Assembly (NCBI GenBank): GCA_014706295.1
Contig: JACSVZ010000016.1
Span: 3,701,168-3,765,167, forward strand
DNA from: Lycocorax pyrrhopterus obiensis
Lineage: Eukaryota; Chordata; Aves; Passeriformes; Paradisaeidae
DNA: 64,000 nucleotides
Reading direction: 5' to 3'
The notes beneath the pieces are model-generated. The model worked only from the letters and a program-made list of their open reading frames with translations, had not been told where the DNA came from and made no database searches. A program made the translations under genes and the position numbers. Shown one piece after another: positions 1 through 11,218 of this stretch (position 1 is the stretch's first letter; each line of letters begins with the position of its first letter).

Positions 1-2426
1 ATGTGCATGTTACCTACCTTCAGCTGCATTTCAAAACACCACTTTTTGCAACCAAACTGGACATTCTCAGTAAAGGACAGAAATTATTTTTGAAGTAAGC
101 CATTTCAAAATGATGAGCAGTGATTGTTTTTCTGCAAGGAAAGTAAAGGCCAGCTATTTGTGCTCGAGAACATCACTGGCACTGGAGGATTAAACTAGGG
201 CTCACAATATTCCCTTATGTACTGGAAAGGACAGCAGGTAGATGCTCCTAAGAGATTTAATTCTAATGCTGCATAAGCCACTCACAGTCACAAAGACTTT
301 GGCACAGACACAGGTTCCCACTGTTCTATGTAACTAAACAAACCCAGACAGACCATTCATTACCGGCAAGACTGGAAAAGAGCATGTGAAAACCACGGAG
401 AAGGAAAGCAAGGATATCTCACACAGCCCTGAGCAGTGCCTTCGGGAGGAGAAAGAGACAAATCTCCCTCTTCCCTGGAAGAGGAACCTCTGCTTTGAAT
501 TTCCCAGCACCAGCTACGATTTCACCGGATAACTATCACTTACACTGAAAGAGTTTTAAGAGAGCTACATCAAAGGAACCTGTATACCAGTGCACAAGAT
601 TTATTTGCCCCCTGGGAGAAAGCCAGCACTGGTGGGTGAGCACAGGGAGTGCAGCGCTGGGAACTTCAAGGAATGTGGGACTCGAGGAAGAAAGTAATAT
701 GTTGCTGTAAGCAGTGTTTAAATACTTAGGTCAGAAACATATTCTGTCCCACATTTGTCTGGCAAGTTTAATTTTCACTCTCCATGTCCTACTTCTGCGA
801 CGCTCAGGAAATCACTAAACTGAAAATAATTGGAACCTGGAGAACTATTAAGGGGAAGTATCACATATGCTTGCCCTGTTTTAGTCTTCCTGGAGCTATC
901 ACACTAGATGGATTTTTCTCCTGCTCCAGTACAGCTGTTCTTATTCTTTTTTCTTTCAAGAAAGGGTAGCATCCCATATGAACACAATTTAAGGTCAATA
1001 TGTATTGGTGGAAGTGTATGAAGGTTACATGTGCATGTGTGCACACAAGCTTCCACAGCTGGATGGCTTCAAGCTCTGCTTATACAGACACAGCTCAGAC
1101 CTACAGCTCCATATTGTGGTACGTGCAATATTGATGGTGTTTTGTTACATTTAAAATTTTAAAGCTGTAACACAAAGCTTTTAAAAGCACGCAGTTTACA
1201 CGAGTGCTTTTATAATTGCAATTTACCCTTTGCTTTGGAGTTCACTTATGCAGCGAAATAGCTTCTCAAAAATTGGCAATTTTGGGTGTTTTGGCTATTG
1301 CAGTATCATTTTGCAGTACTGCATTAACCAAACACATTTAAAACAAGATTCAATCCAATTTAGAAAAAAATATGACTGGTGAATGAGTAGCAGCACAAAG
1401 ACAGCTACTCTGCCTTTGCAGCACCACCACAGTCACAGATATTCAGGGGAGGAAAGAGGCAGGAAACACAAGGTTGAGAACAGGACTGAATTTTCAGCAG
1501 TTGCCTACAAATTGCTATGAAAAGAAATTGTAGCGCTGGCAAGAGCAGGGTGTGGGAGACACCTGCAACACCCTCCAATAACGCAGTCATCAGCAGGGAG
1601 TTCCAGAGCAAGTTCCAAAGCTCCATGAGGAAGCTCAGGTCACACAGGGGGTGGGAGAGGTCCAGGCTGTCCTGTGCTACTCAACTCAGGTGCAACAGTC
1701 CAGGCTTCACGCACCCCTCTAAAAGCTCCTCTTTCAGATCTCACAAACCCTTTTGACTCTCTACACATCTTCAAAGATGGGAAGAAGTTTTCCAAGACTC
1801 CAGAAATTAAATATTTCTTATTCCCTGTTACGTGGTTGATAATTAGAGGGGAGCTGGGGGAAAGGATTTGGGACAGGTTTTGTGTTACAACAGACTTAAC
1901 ATAATACAGCAAACTGCTCAGCAAACACTTTGTGGGAGTGGGCAGAGAGTTTTGAACTCAAAGCTATACTGATTAAATGTATTTGTAGGTTTTCTTACAT
2001 TTAAAATCCCACTCCCATTTTGAATTACACTTCAAAGTTATTTTGTGACTTCCTATGGAGATCTGCCTCACTGAGGGAAAGCAAAGAGTCTCCTCATACA
2101 GAGTTCTGAATTCCAGTGCTTTTCATTACAACACTGGCACGAAGTGGGAGGTTAGCAATTCCATTGGCAAGAGACTCGTGTTGCCTCACTTCATACTGTT
2201 TCTGGGTTAAATGGGAAACTTGGGTTTGGATATTCCTTTCTTTTTGTGAAATAGCTCATTTTTTGGGACATGTATTTATAGAGCACTGGGGGTCACACCA
2301 CTACTATTTCTCCTCTGTGCAACACACCACTCAAAAGTCACTTGTAATAGAGCACACAATTGGGGAGAAAGGCAAAGAAGAAAGAGATATAAATCTTTTT
2401 TATAAAAAAAAAAATTTTACGCTTAC

Positions 2427-2490
2427 CTGTATGTTTCAGTTCATAAATGAAGAGAAGAAGAACAGAAGATCCAACAAGTGAAAGGTCCAT
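2427..2490 (-). other. Speculative first coding exon (signal-peptide-like) with splice donor
   Basis: On the minus strand an ATG at 2490 opens 21 codons reading MDLSLVGSSVLLLFIYELKH and then T. This is a short acidic start followed by a hydrophobic core, so it resembles a signal peptide or membrane anchor. The frame runs directly into ACAG/GTAAGC, a good match to a vertebrate splice donor, with the intron beginning at 2426. No AG acceptor lies between the upstream in-frame stop and the ATG, so it could only be a first exon. The ATG context is poor (T at -3). There is no CpG island or clear promoter upstream, and a T-rich run precedes it. Chance is the likeliest explanation. Confidence 0.12.
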
Positions 2491-2552
2491 CCAGTGAAAA
2501 TATGGAAGAGAAAAAAAAATGGAAAGATACACCGTTAATTCAGGAAAGGAGG

Positions 2553-2558
2553 TTTATT
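2553..2558 (-). terminator. Possible polyadenylation signal AATAAA (minus strand)
   Basis: The plus strand reads TTTATT, giving AATAAA on the minus strand followed by pyrimidine-rich sequence. It could belong to an old LTR or an unannotated transcript running from about 2880 towards 2530. No supporting exon or LTR boundary was found, so it may be chance. Confidence 0.15.
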
Positions 2559-3289
2559 GAACACAGACAGCTGGGTGCTGTAAGAGCAGAGGCCTGAGGA
2601 TCTTGCCCACTGTCTCTCCACAAACTAGATCACACACTGGATCTGAGAAGATGTAAACTCATGGCAGAATCCCCCTTCAAGGTTGGGACAGGAGTTTATT
2701 TTATGCCTAAAGACACAATTTGTTGAAATGAGCTTAAATTGTGGAGTGTGGCAGTTTCTTTCTAACAGCACAACGAAAGCCTGGTCAAAGTATTTACTTT
2801 CCTGAATACACTTCAGATCAGCAGTATCCTGAAGAAGCTGAGATTTTTGGCATGTCTTTTTGTCTGTTCTAGTCATTTTAAGAAAAAAGAAAGGCAGAAC
2901 AAAACACTTTGGCAGGAAAAAGCACTGTTTTTCATCCCTGAAGAGGGCCCTTACTTCCCTGTTTAAAGGTCTCTATGCTCAGAGAGAATTAACACTTATT
3001 TACCATCAGAGTGCTTTCAAGGATTCTCAAGTTCAGTGGATTTCTTCTCTTTCCACATGATGAATTTTAAAAACACTGAACAAAACCAGGCAGACAGGAC
3101 TGTCTTTTCTAGAAAATACTCCTTTCCCTCCCTTCATCCGCCCTCTCACCATAACTGAGGAAAAGGCGGAGATGAAAGCCTGCACCTTAACTAAGCCTCT
3201 GTCTGCAGGAGTGAGGCTGAGTTTCAGTTCCTGCACTGTACACAAAGAGAAGCCATTAGAAGCCCGGGGGTTACAGGGAAAGGCACTGA

Positions 3290-3570
3290 CAGGTTCCTTT
3301 TAATTAGGCTGAAAACTAACTTGGTGAGAATGGCTTGTCTGTATCAATAGCTCTAATTGACTGTTCTGAAGACAGACAGAGCAAATAAAGCAGGGGGTAA
3401 TTATTGTCTGTGACAATTTGATTGACAAGCTTGTCCCCTGGAGGAGAATCCAGAGAGCCTATTGTCTAGCAGAGCCCCCAAAATAAAGCAGTGGCTTTCA
3501 GAGGGCTCCATTAAAAAGCCCAGTGGAGGCCTGGGAGATTTGGCATTCTGCTAATGGGCTCTCATTCCAG
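3290..3570. promoter_or_regulatory. Candidate enhancer / conserved noncoding element
   Basis: This stretch is dense in transcription-factor-like sites compared with its flanks. It has several TAATTA/TAATT homeodomain cores and the TALE-like TGATTGACAA. At 3403-3417 ATTGTC and GACAAT face each other across 3 bp, the head-to-head arrangement used by dimeric SOXE factors. At 3424-3435 lies the perfect palindrome GACAAGCTTGTC. Such packing is typical of vertebrate developmental enhancers. Conservation in other species cannot be seen here, so the call rests on base pattern only. Confidence 0.35.
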
Positions 3571-5125
3571 CCAGGGAGGCTCCAGCACGGCTCAGGTGTG
3601 TTCACTGGGGAGAGGAAGGAGGCTGAAGAGCAGAGGTGTGCTTCAGCCCTGGGCAGGAGCAGGAAAACGAGAACAGACGAGGAAGGTGCTGCCTCGCTCT
3701 CCCTGCAATACACTCAGCCATTACAGGGTGGCAGATTTTCAATTCAGCATCATGGCCTGTCTTGAGAGAGCACTGCTTGAGTCAGCCAGAAATATACAGG
3801 AAGCAGTTGGAAGGGATGATGATGTCCAATCTAACATCCCAAACAGAGAAGAGCTGTTACCCATGCTTGTTTTCCAGACCACCAATCACAACCCCAATGA
3901 ATGCAGCCCACGTTTTTAAACAGCACCTTTAGAAATTACCTCAGCAGAAGCGAAAAGCTCCCCAAAGCACTGTGCTACCTGCCAGGCATCCCAGAGCAAA
4001 GCTGAGGGCCCCCCAAGAGACAAAGAGAAGTTGGCAGGACAGAAACAGGAGGGAGAAAGCACCAGTTAGAAACAAGCCTGATAGGTAACGTGGAGAGAAC
4101 TAATACAGACACCTCAGTGCTGCCCACTTGTTCACCCACTTTCAAATTTCTTTCACTTCTAAAGAAACATCACTAAGGAAAAGTTTCTCTACCAAGTGCT
4201 GGCCACACTTGTTTTCTCCATACGAAGACTGTCTGAATGTGTATGTTTAGGAAACAACAATGAAAAAGAAAAGTCAGTATTACTGGAGGTACAAATTTAA
4301 TTTTGAATTGTTTAACTATTTAACCAATTACTTGGCTTCTTATGGAAACTTGTGATTTCCCCCACATTTTATTTTTAACATCAAGACAATTTCATTAGAA
4401 ATTCCAAACCACTTTGCTAAGAATATTCCTGTTCTCCACATCAGTGAAAAAAAAAAATTATTTGGGCAGTTTTAGTCAAGAATGACCCTTCAAACCACCA
4501 GGTTGTCCCTTCACCCCGAATCACAGAGCACGGGAAAGTCCCAAGACGGAGCAGCAGTCTGCTGCCAGGAGCAGTGCTAGGGGCCCTCAGGCACACGGTA
4601 TGGGGCCAAACCTCAATCGAGAGGAACAAAAGATACTCATCAGTTCCAGCCTGTCACTGTGTGTGACAGCAGCAGCCAGGCTACCAACAGAGCTTGGTGC
4701 AGGCAGGTACGACACACTCAGAGAGTGAGAGGCAGCGTCTTTGAGAGCTTATCATTTAAATGTCTGAGACAAAGGGTGAATGGAAGACTGAGCGACAGGC
4801 GCTGCCCAAGGGCTCAAAAGCAGGCCAGCGGCAAAACTTGTGAAAGCCCCTAGATGTCCGGACCTCAGGCTCGGTGTCCAGCCACTGAGGGGTAAGCAGC
4901 CCATCAAGTGTCACACGCCAGGTGAGTCCCATTCCGGGAAGGGAACACACAGCTGTGCTGGTTTCGCTTTCCTCGGGCACAGAGGCACACCGTGAGCGGC
5001 AGCACTCCTGAGGGCGGCACTTCAGCGGCACTTTGGAGCTCCCCTCTTTGAGGAGCAGACACAGCTGGCAGCAGCTTGTCTCTGGGAAAGGCAGTGACCC
5101 CTTACTGCTGGCTCTGTGCTCCTAC
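3571..5125. other. Unique noncoding sequence
   Basis: No gene or clear repeat was recognised. ORFs overlap on both strands without family resemblance. The stretch runs up to the left target-site duplication of the LTR that follows. Confidence 0.65.
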
Positions 5126-5130
5126 TCCGT
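5126..5130. repeat. Left target-site duplication TCCGT
   Basis: TCCGT directly precedes the TG of the LTR and recurs immediately after its terminal CA at 5769-5773. A 5-bp duplication is a usual integrase footprint of an LTR element. Confidence 0.8.
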
Positions 5131-5768
5131 TGTCTTGGGGTGACTCTATCATGTGTATCCCCTATCATGCTCTATGCCCAAAAAGTAATATTGTGCCTTT
5201 TCTGTGCCTTTAAACTGAGCTTGGAAAAAAACAAAACAAACGAACTTTTCAAAGCAGTTTCCCAAGGACACAGAGATTTCACTCCTCTGCGTTCTCTGGC
5301 TGCAGGAGCAGGACGGAGCACCCTGCTTGCTTGCTTCAGCCAGCGGTTTTGGTTTTTTTTTTCCTTCTCTTCCCGGCGTGAGACGGAAAGCTGAACCTTG
5401 TTTCCTGGGACTTTGGTTTTTCCCTTCTTCTCTTCTGGACTGTTCAACAACATCAGAACACATCGGGAGAATTTTTCCCCGAGGCCCGGGGGGTGGGCCC
5501 TCGCCGACCCAGCTCCGAGGAGGAGAGAGACCACACCTACAGAAGGACTCTGAAATCTTCCCAGGTTTCTCTCTATAGCGAGAGATTTCATTTCATTATT
5601 TAGCATTATTATCCTTTTCCTGTGTGTTTGTTAAATAAATAGTTCTTGTCTCATTGACTTTCCTTCGAAGAAAATATTTTTTTTCCCCGAACCCTGTGGG
5701 GGGAAGGGTGGTTGTAACCTGGTTTTCTCTCAGAGGATATATTGCTAGATTTTGGCCAAACCGGCACA
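5131..5768 (+). mobile_element. Solo LTR of an endogenous retrovirus (638 bp)
   Basis: The element begins TGTCTTGGGGTGAC and ends AAACCGGCACA, so it has TG...CA termini. It is bounded by identical TCCGT duplications (5126-5130 and 5769-5773), which fixes both ends and shows integration as one unit. AATAAA at 5634-5639 lies about 130 bp before the 3' end, giving plus orientation. The middle is GC- and CpG-richer (about 5470-5520) than the surroundings. No gag, pol or env sequence and no second LTR are present, so this is a solo LTR left by LTR-LTR recombination. From memory it resembles LTRs abundant in songbirds; I do not assign a named family. ORFs of up to 144 codons across it are not genes. 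Confidence 0.85.
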
Positions 5769-5773
5769 TCCGT
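5769..5773. repeat. Right target-site duplication TCCGT
   Basis: Perfect copy of 5126-5130, directly after the LTR's terminal CACA. Confidence 0.8.
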
Positions 5774-6340
5774 CCCCACCAGGCCGTGGATAGGCGCCTG
5801 GCGCCCTTGGCTGGCACACGGCAGGCCCAGTGCACAGCTCAGGCTCCGCGGGAGCTCAGCTGTGGGGGCTGCATCCTCCGGCTTACACGCAAACAAGGCT
5901 TATTTAATGCCAGACAGCCTGCCTCCTCACTGTCTTCAAAAAGAGTGCCACAGGTCAGCAGGCCCCAGACTGTGTTCCAGCCTCCCAGGTGGTGGTCCCA
6001 GCAGAGTTAAGAATTACTGAGTCATGAACACAGGTCAGTTTATAAAGTTCAATCTACTGTTCTGCCTGGAAGGTCAAAGACATTACTTCAAAAACTGAAG
6101 CTGTGCTTAGAGGTCATTGCCCAAGCACAAATTGCAACAGCACAACCACATAAACCACAAAATCTCAAGGGACATTGCTGGAGAAGTCAAAGGGTACGAG
6201 AACATTGCAGCCTGGACCTTGAGAAATACAGAAACCCTGAGGCATCCTAGGTCTTGGCTGTGGAGAGTATCCCTGATCTGCAGAGCATAGGCTGAACTCA
6301 AACAAGACTTAAACTTTGAGCTACACAAAAGATTTTAGGT
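5774..6340. other. Unique noncoding sequence
   Basis: Nothing recognisable lies between the LTR and the CR1 fragment. Short overlapping ORFs have no family resemblance. Confidence 0.6.
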
Positions 6341-6750
6341 CAAAGAATCATCAAATGGTTTAGGTTGGAAGGGACCTTAAAGATGATCTTATTCCACCCC
6401 CCTGCCATGGGCAGGGACACCTTCCACTGTCCCAGGCTACTCCAAGCCCTGTCCAACCTGGTCTTGGGCACTTCCAGGGATCCAGGGGCAGCCACAGCTT
6501 CTCTGGGCAACCTGTGCCAGGGCCTCACCACCCTCACAGGGAAGAATTTCTTCCCAATATCCCATCTAACTCTGCCCTCTGTAAGTTTAAAGCCATTCCC
6601 CCTTGTCCTGTCACTCCAGAGCCTTGTCCAAAGTCGCTCTCCAGCTCTTTTGGAGCTCCTTTAGGCACTGGAAGGGGTTCTAAGGTCTCCCTGGAGCCTT
6701 CTTTTCTCCAGGCTGAAAACCCCCCATCTTCATCAGAGAGGTCAGTGACC
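6341..6750 (-). mobile_element. CR1 LINE, 3' fragment
   Basis: This is the 3' end of a chicken-repeat-1 retrotransposon in minus orientation. The plus strand reads from the element's tail (GAATCATC, then GGTTGGAAGGGACCTTAAAG) through the usual blocks on the small holding of the 3' region, including CTGCCATGGGCAGGGACACC. Much of it is the reverse complement of the plus-strand CR1 at 23488-23735, an internal confirmation. It resembles the passerine CR1-J-type tail. It is 5' truncated, as most CR1 copies are, and only the terminal part of the reverse-transcriptase ORF plus the 3' UTR could be present. It is inactive. The tail shows only about one unit of the ATTCTRTG terminal repeat. The ORFs over it are shadows. 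Confidence 0.92.
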
Positions 6751-8980
6751 AAATGAATGTAAAAGTTTCATTTTTGCTTATACCAAATCAATTTCATTTT
6801 CTGGGTCTTAGACCTTCCCCCATACAGAAAAAAAAAAGAAAAACCCCTTAATTTTTATGGCTGAAACTCTTTGCAACATGCAACCCATTTGTAAGTAATA
6901 TTGATTCCCCCCACCCTTAATCATATTTCTTGGCCAATTTACTGTTCACTGACTATTTTGCTGCCATCTGTGTATGAACAACTTGAATGTAGAAGCTCAT
7001 TCTATGGCAGATACCAAAGTGAAAATACACACCTCAAAACAAATCACAGGCTGGGATTCTACAGGAAAAAGGTTTAAGAAGCAATACAACTGAGCAATTC
7101 AATCAAGAGAAAAATCCAGCAGGTACTGTGACAAAAGGCTTACAACATGCACGTAGGACTTAGTGACCACTACCATGAAAACATAAGCCACGTTTAAACC
7201 CACAATTAGGCTCACAGCAGCAGCTTCAAAACATAGCCAGGTCATTATAGCCTGGATCAGATGAGCCAGGATGCGACACGATCTGGACTAACGCCAAAGC
7301 AAAATGAGTTTTTAAGCTTAATACACAGACAGAAGTCCCAGACTGACAGTAAAGCCTCTTGTGACTCCTTCCTACCTTCCAGATCAAGCAGATATGATTC
7401 AGCCCCCTTCCAAACTGCACTTTTGAAACTACAGTGATGTAAGTCCTCTCTAAAACCCCTTCTGCTGAAAGGTCCTTCGGTGTTGGCTGGGAATTGTTTC
7501 ATCAGAGGCTGGTTTCAGGCACTCAGGTGTAAGCAGCTAGCACCCTGAGCTACCATTTATGCCAGGCAGCACTGGGAGGCCAGTGGTTCTCCCTTCACAG
7601 AGTGCCACCCATCACTCAAGGTAAACACTCTCCTCGAATCTGTAGCTCCAGAAGCATCCTGGATTTCAGCGTGTTACTCAATATGCTAACTAGCCCAGCA
7701 TCCACAAGGCAACAGATGGACCTGAGATATTTCTGTGTCCCCAACCTTGCTTCTGTTAAATGTCTGCAGTTGGATGTGATGGAGGAACATTTCAGCTGAT
7801 AAAATGGACAGAAGCAGCTGATTCTGGAGCCATGAGCCTTGGGTTTGTCTATAGTCGGTGATAAAGAGCCAGGTTCTGAACGAAAAGGGCTCCCATCCCC
7901 TAGAAGGGGCACAACATACATCTAATACATTCCCTGCAAGGGATGCTGGCATCTGGGCTGGAAGGCAGTGAATCTGGATCAAAAGCTGCTTTGACATGGT
8001 GGATAAGCCTGGTGCAGTTTTTCCATGGTGTGGGGGGAAGAGATGGCTGGGCAAAGGATGAGCCTCCTGCTCTGGAGAAATGAAGAGATATTTTCCAGAG
8101 TTGACCAGGCAAAATTTATCTATCAAAGAAAGCAAGAGAGCAGTGGAACTTACAAAGGCTGATTTCCCAGGGCTTGGGGTTTGATTATCCCGTGTCTAAC
8201 AAAAGTGGGAGCTCTACTCAGAGCTTCTCTAGAAGCAGAGGCATGTGTCCCGTGTGGGTTCATTAATGTCTAATAATGCAGCTGAGCTTACCCCTAAACC
8301 TCCCCTCAAGCAGGGAATTAATTTGTGTGTGTCTCTGCTTTGCCTGGCCACCTATTTTCACTGAACTTTCCAGCTGAAATTGCCTAGTGAATTCAAAAGC
8401 TTTTACAAGAGGAGTGACAAGCATGAAATTAGATGATACAACCGTATACACCTCATTCCCTACAGAAACCAGGTTAAAAGTCATTTAGGATGTTTTTCAG
8501 CACAGAACTCCTAATGGCTGACCATTTCAGAATGAAGATTTTTATTATGTTTTTCTACACTGCTGTGCTAAATAGGAATAACTAAGGGACCAGGGATTGA
8601 AATGGGATGCATGCAGCAGACCTGAGCCTGTGGGTGACCCAGGCACAAAGCATTTCAAGTATGAAGACCACGCTGACTGGACCCACACTGCCACGAGCAA
8701 AGCGAGGCATGGCAGCTCTTCCCCCTGCCACCAAAGCCACCAGGAAATTCTTGCTTCCTTAGCTGTTTCTAAAAGGACACTACTAATGACTACTGCTAAT
8801 TTGGATTGTAAACACCCTCTCCCAGACCTAGGAAAGTCTACATGACTCTGCTCCTAACTGGGACCCAATTATTCCTCCAGGTCTTGTGCTATCCTGCAGG
8901 TTTCCAAGTATGGCACAAGGACTGACCCTACAAATAAAGAGTCGCCACTGCCTTGCATGTGCTTCATGCTTTGAATCCAT
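6751..8980. other. Unique noncoding sequence
   Basis: No gene or repeat was recognised. The overlapping minus-strand ORFs at 7616-8135 lack any domain signature and start and stop in unrelated frames. Confidence 0.65.
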
Positions 8981-9130
8981 TTGCGTTTTTTAGCTGCTGG
9001 CACCATTAGGGGAGATGCTGTTCTCAATTAAAACCAGCCCATTGCTTCCCTAGGCTTAATTAGAAGCAGGGCTGTACATTCTGGCACCAGCAGTATTTTC
9101 TTTTCAATTAATGGACTTAACAGGCAGCAG
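8981..9130. promoter_or_regulatory. Candidate regulatory block rich in TAAT cores
   Basis: Within 150 bp there are CAATTAAA, GCTTAATTAG and TTTCAATTAATG, all homeodomain-type cores, and two GC-richer CTGGCACC motifs (near 8996 and 9082), the second extending to the palindrome CTGGCACCAG. This mix of AT-rich cores in otherwise non-repetitive sequence is enhancer-like. Function and conservation are inferred only. Confidence 0.25.
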
Positions 9131-10079
9131 ATGCCAGTGTCTTCCTTTCTCCCCTCTCCAGCAAGCATCCCACCCCCATTTTAAAAATCAGTGACAATGA
9201 TTTTAAAGAGACAGCTAATTCAGATGCTGCTTCTAAAACCGAGAATAGTTGTAAAAAACCCCAAATAAATCCATTTACATTTCAATGTTGAGACAGCCCA
9301 TGGTAATCTTCCATCTTCTGTATATTTTAAAGCAGATGAGAAATGCTGAGCAAAAAGGAGAATGGTGAATTAAATAACAGTGCAAACCATGACAGTCTAG
9401 GACTAACCTTCTTGTGTGACTTTTCATTAAGTCCAATGGTAAGGCCGCAAAAAACCTGCAGTTAATTTTTCTTGATAAAAGAATTCACACACTTCAACTT
9501 CCTTGCATTATTTCATTGACCATAAGTTGCAAAGAAAATGCAGTTACTCCTCCTATTGGAAACTGTAAATTTCTAATTAAATATGGTGTTGATTTTTTTA
9601 TTATATAGTAACAAGCCATAGCCTTTACCCCGGTAGGATTATTGCCTCTGTTTTAACAGTTCCCTGCTTTCAGTAAACTTTGTAGAGCTTCCTCTCCGTA
9701 AAGGACTACTCCTCTTTGGCTGGAATTTGCCAGACTCCTCTACTCCAGATACTTTGGTCAGGGATTCAACAGAAATACAGTGACATAAATCCTGCTTGCC
9801 TGGAAACTTAGTTAAAAACAGCGCTGGGGGAATCACTTACAGCTCAGGATGACAACACTCTGTCCAGCCTACAAGCAGGCTTCAGATACACCTGATAACA
9901 ATGCTGCCTTTTTGGCAGGCCTGGGCAGGAGAGTATTCCAGAGGCATGGATGAATCACATGTGAAATCCTGCCTACAGTCTATCAGATAAAACTTCCTTT
10001 TAAACCTCAAGGGCTAATAGCCATGAGATTAAAGGATGTTTTCATAAAACAGTCCGATAGCTGTCCTACTCCTGTTTTG
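9131..10079. other. Unique AT-rich noncoding sequence
   Basis: AT-rich sequence with no gene, RNA or repeat that I recognise. Confidence 0.6.
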
Positions 10080-10141
10080 CTCCTTACCCTGCAAGTAAGA
10101 TAAGGGGAAAAACCTTTTCCCCTCCCCTTGTAAGTAAGGAG
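10080..10141. repeat. Nested inverted repeat (62 bp)
   Basis: Outer arms CTCCTTAC (10080-10087) and GTAAGGAG (10134-10141) enclose inner arms AGGGGAAAA (10103-10111) and TTTTCCCCT (10115-10123), which are separated by only 3 bases. GTAAG or CAAGTAAG words recur between the arms. As RNA or single-stranded DNA it could form a two-part hairpin. It is too short and internally unpaired to call a miRNA precursor or a known MITE. Confidence 0.6.
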
Positions 10142-11176
10142 GAATATAATGCCACAGCACAGAAGCACTGAACTGAACTGCAGTGCCCTAAATCAGGGCT
10201 TCCATTTTACAACAGTGGGCCACCACTACTTCACAAAGCAGTCCTGAAACCCAGCCATATTTAATGCTTGAGAACGTCTGTCTGTCCCAAGTGCCATGAT
10301 AAATTTTGTGATGTGGAGATCCTTCTTTAACTGAGACTGCTGAGCACTCACCTCTGCACTGGTACCCATCCACCGCTCTCCGACAGCAACTCCCAGTTAC
10401 TGTCCCCTCCAGTCTGCTGTACCTGCCAATAAATGGCAATATCTGACAGGTTAGCCTACTTTGTTCAGTGTCCTGAACGTCTAACATCTACAAAATCTCA
10501 CAAATTGTATTTCTGAGCACTGTAGTACAAAAAGTCCAGTGTCCCCCTTTTCATGTCTTACAACCCAGGCCAGTACTGGTGTTCATTTCACGGCACAGAG
10601 CCAGGAAAGAATAGTTTGCTTTCCTTTAGTCTGACAAAACTAACCTGCCTTTCCATCAAGCAGCTGGATCAGTTCATGTTTAAGAGAAACTATCCTTAAT
10701 TAATTTGATAAGATTAAATTTAATTTAGAAAAAGCATGGAAGCTGCCCAAGGGAAAATCTCCCTCCCCACTCTATAAAACAAACTGGCTCAAATTCCATA
10801 TTCTTTTTCATGGAAACTGTGAACATGACAGATAGGGCGATTCATAGTATTAAAAAAGGGAAATAACATAATTGTTGCTGACATCAAAATTACTACTCTT
10901 ATTCCAGGAAAGCAGGGAACAACTGGGAAAAGAATAACCAAAGAGAAGGGCAGGGGGAAGGCAAATGGGGGAGTTTTTCTTATGGTAGGTCCACTTTTTG
11001 GAAACTGAAAGGAATCTGGGACAGTTTCCTAATCTGAAAGTGTTGTTTACATCAGAACTATGGCCTTGTAATGCTTTCTTATTTCTACATTTATTTTTTT
11101 ACTGAAAAGAAAACAAAGGATGTAATTACATTCCCTGTATGAGCAAACCAAAACAAATATACAAAAGAGCATTTCT

Positions 11177-11180
<4 letters not shown>
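10142..11180. other. Unique noncoding sequence
   Basis: No gene or repeat was recognised. It is AT-rich with scattered purine runs. Confidence 0.6.

Positions 11181-11214
<34 letters not shown>
11181..11214 (+). repeat. (GA)17 microsatellite
   Basis: Seventeen uninterrupted GA dinucleotides. Such an uninterrupted tract is likely length-polymorphic. It explains the RERERE and SLSLSL peptides of the overlapping ORFs, which are not genes. Long GA runs can bind GAGA-type factors or form H-DNA; there is no direct evidence for either here. Confidence 0.97.

Positions 11215-11218
<4 letters not shown>

Larger units (their letters stand above)
1..3289. other. Unique noncoding sequence
   Basis: No recognisable gene, RNA or interspersed repeat stands out here. 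ORFs are short, overlap on both strands and show no domain or family signature. There is no CpG-rich promoter-like stretch. Two weak gene-like signals on the minus strand (2427-2490 and 2553-2558) are listed separately. Confidence 0.7.

Noticed and set aside
4954..5130. LTR starting at TGTGCTGGTTTC (4954), whose first bases mirror the CCGGCACA end at 5768
   Set aside because: The flanks there do not match, whereas TGTCTTGG at 5131 is preceded by TCCGT, which exactly repeats after the 3' end.
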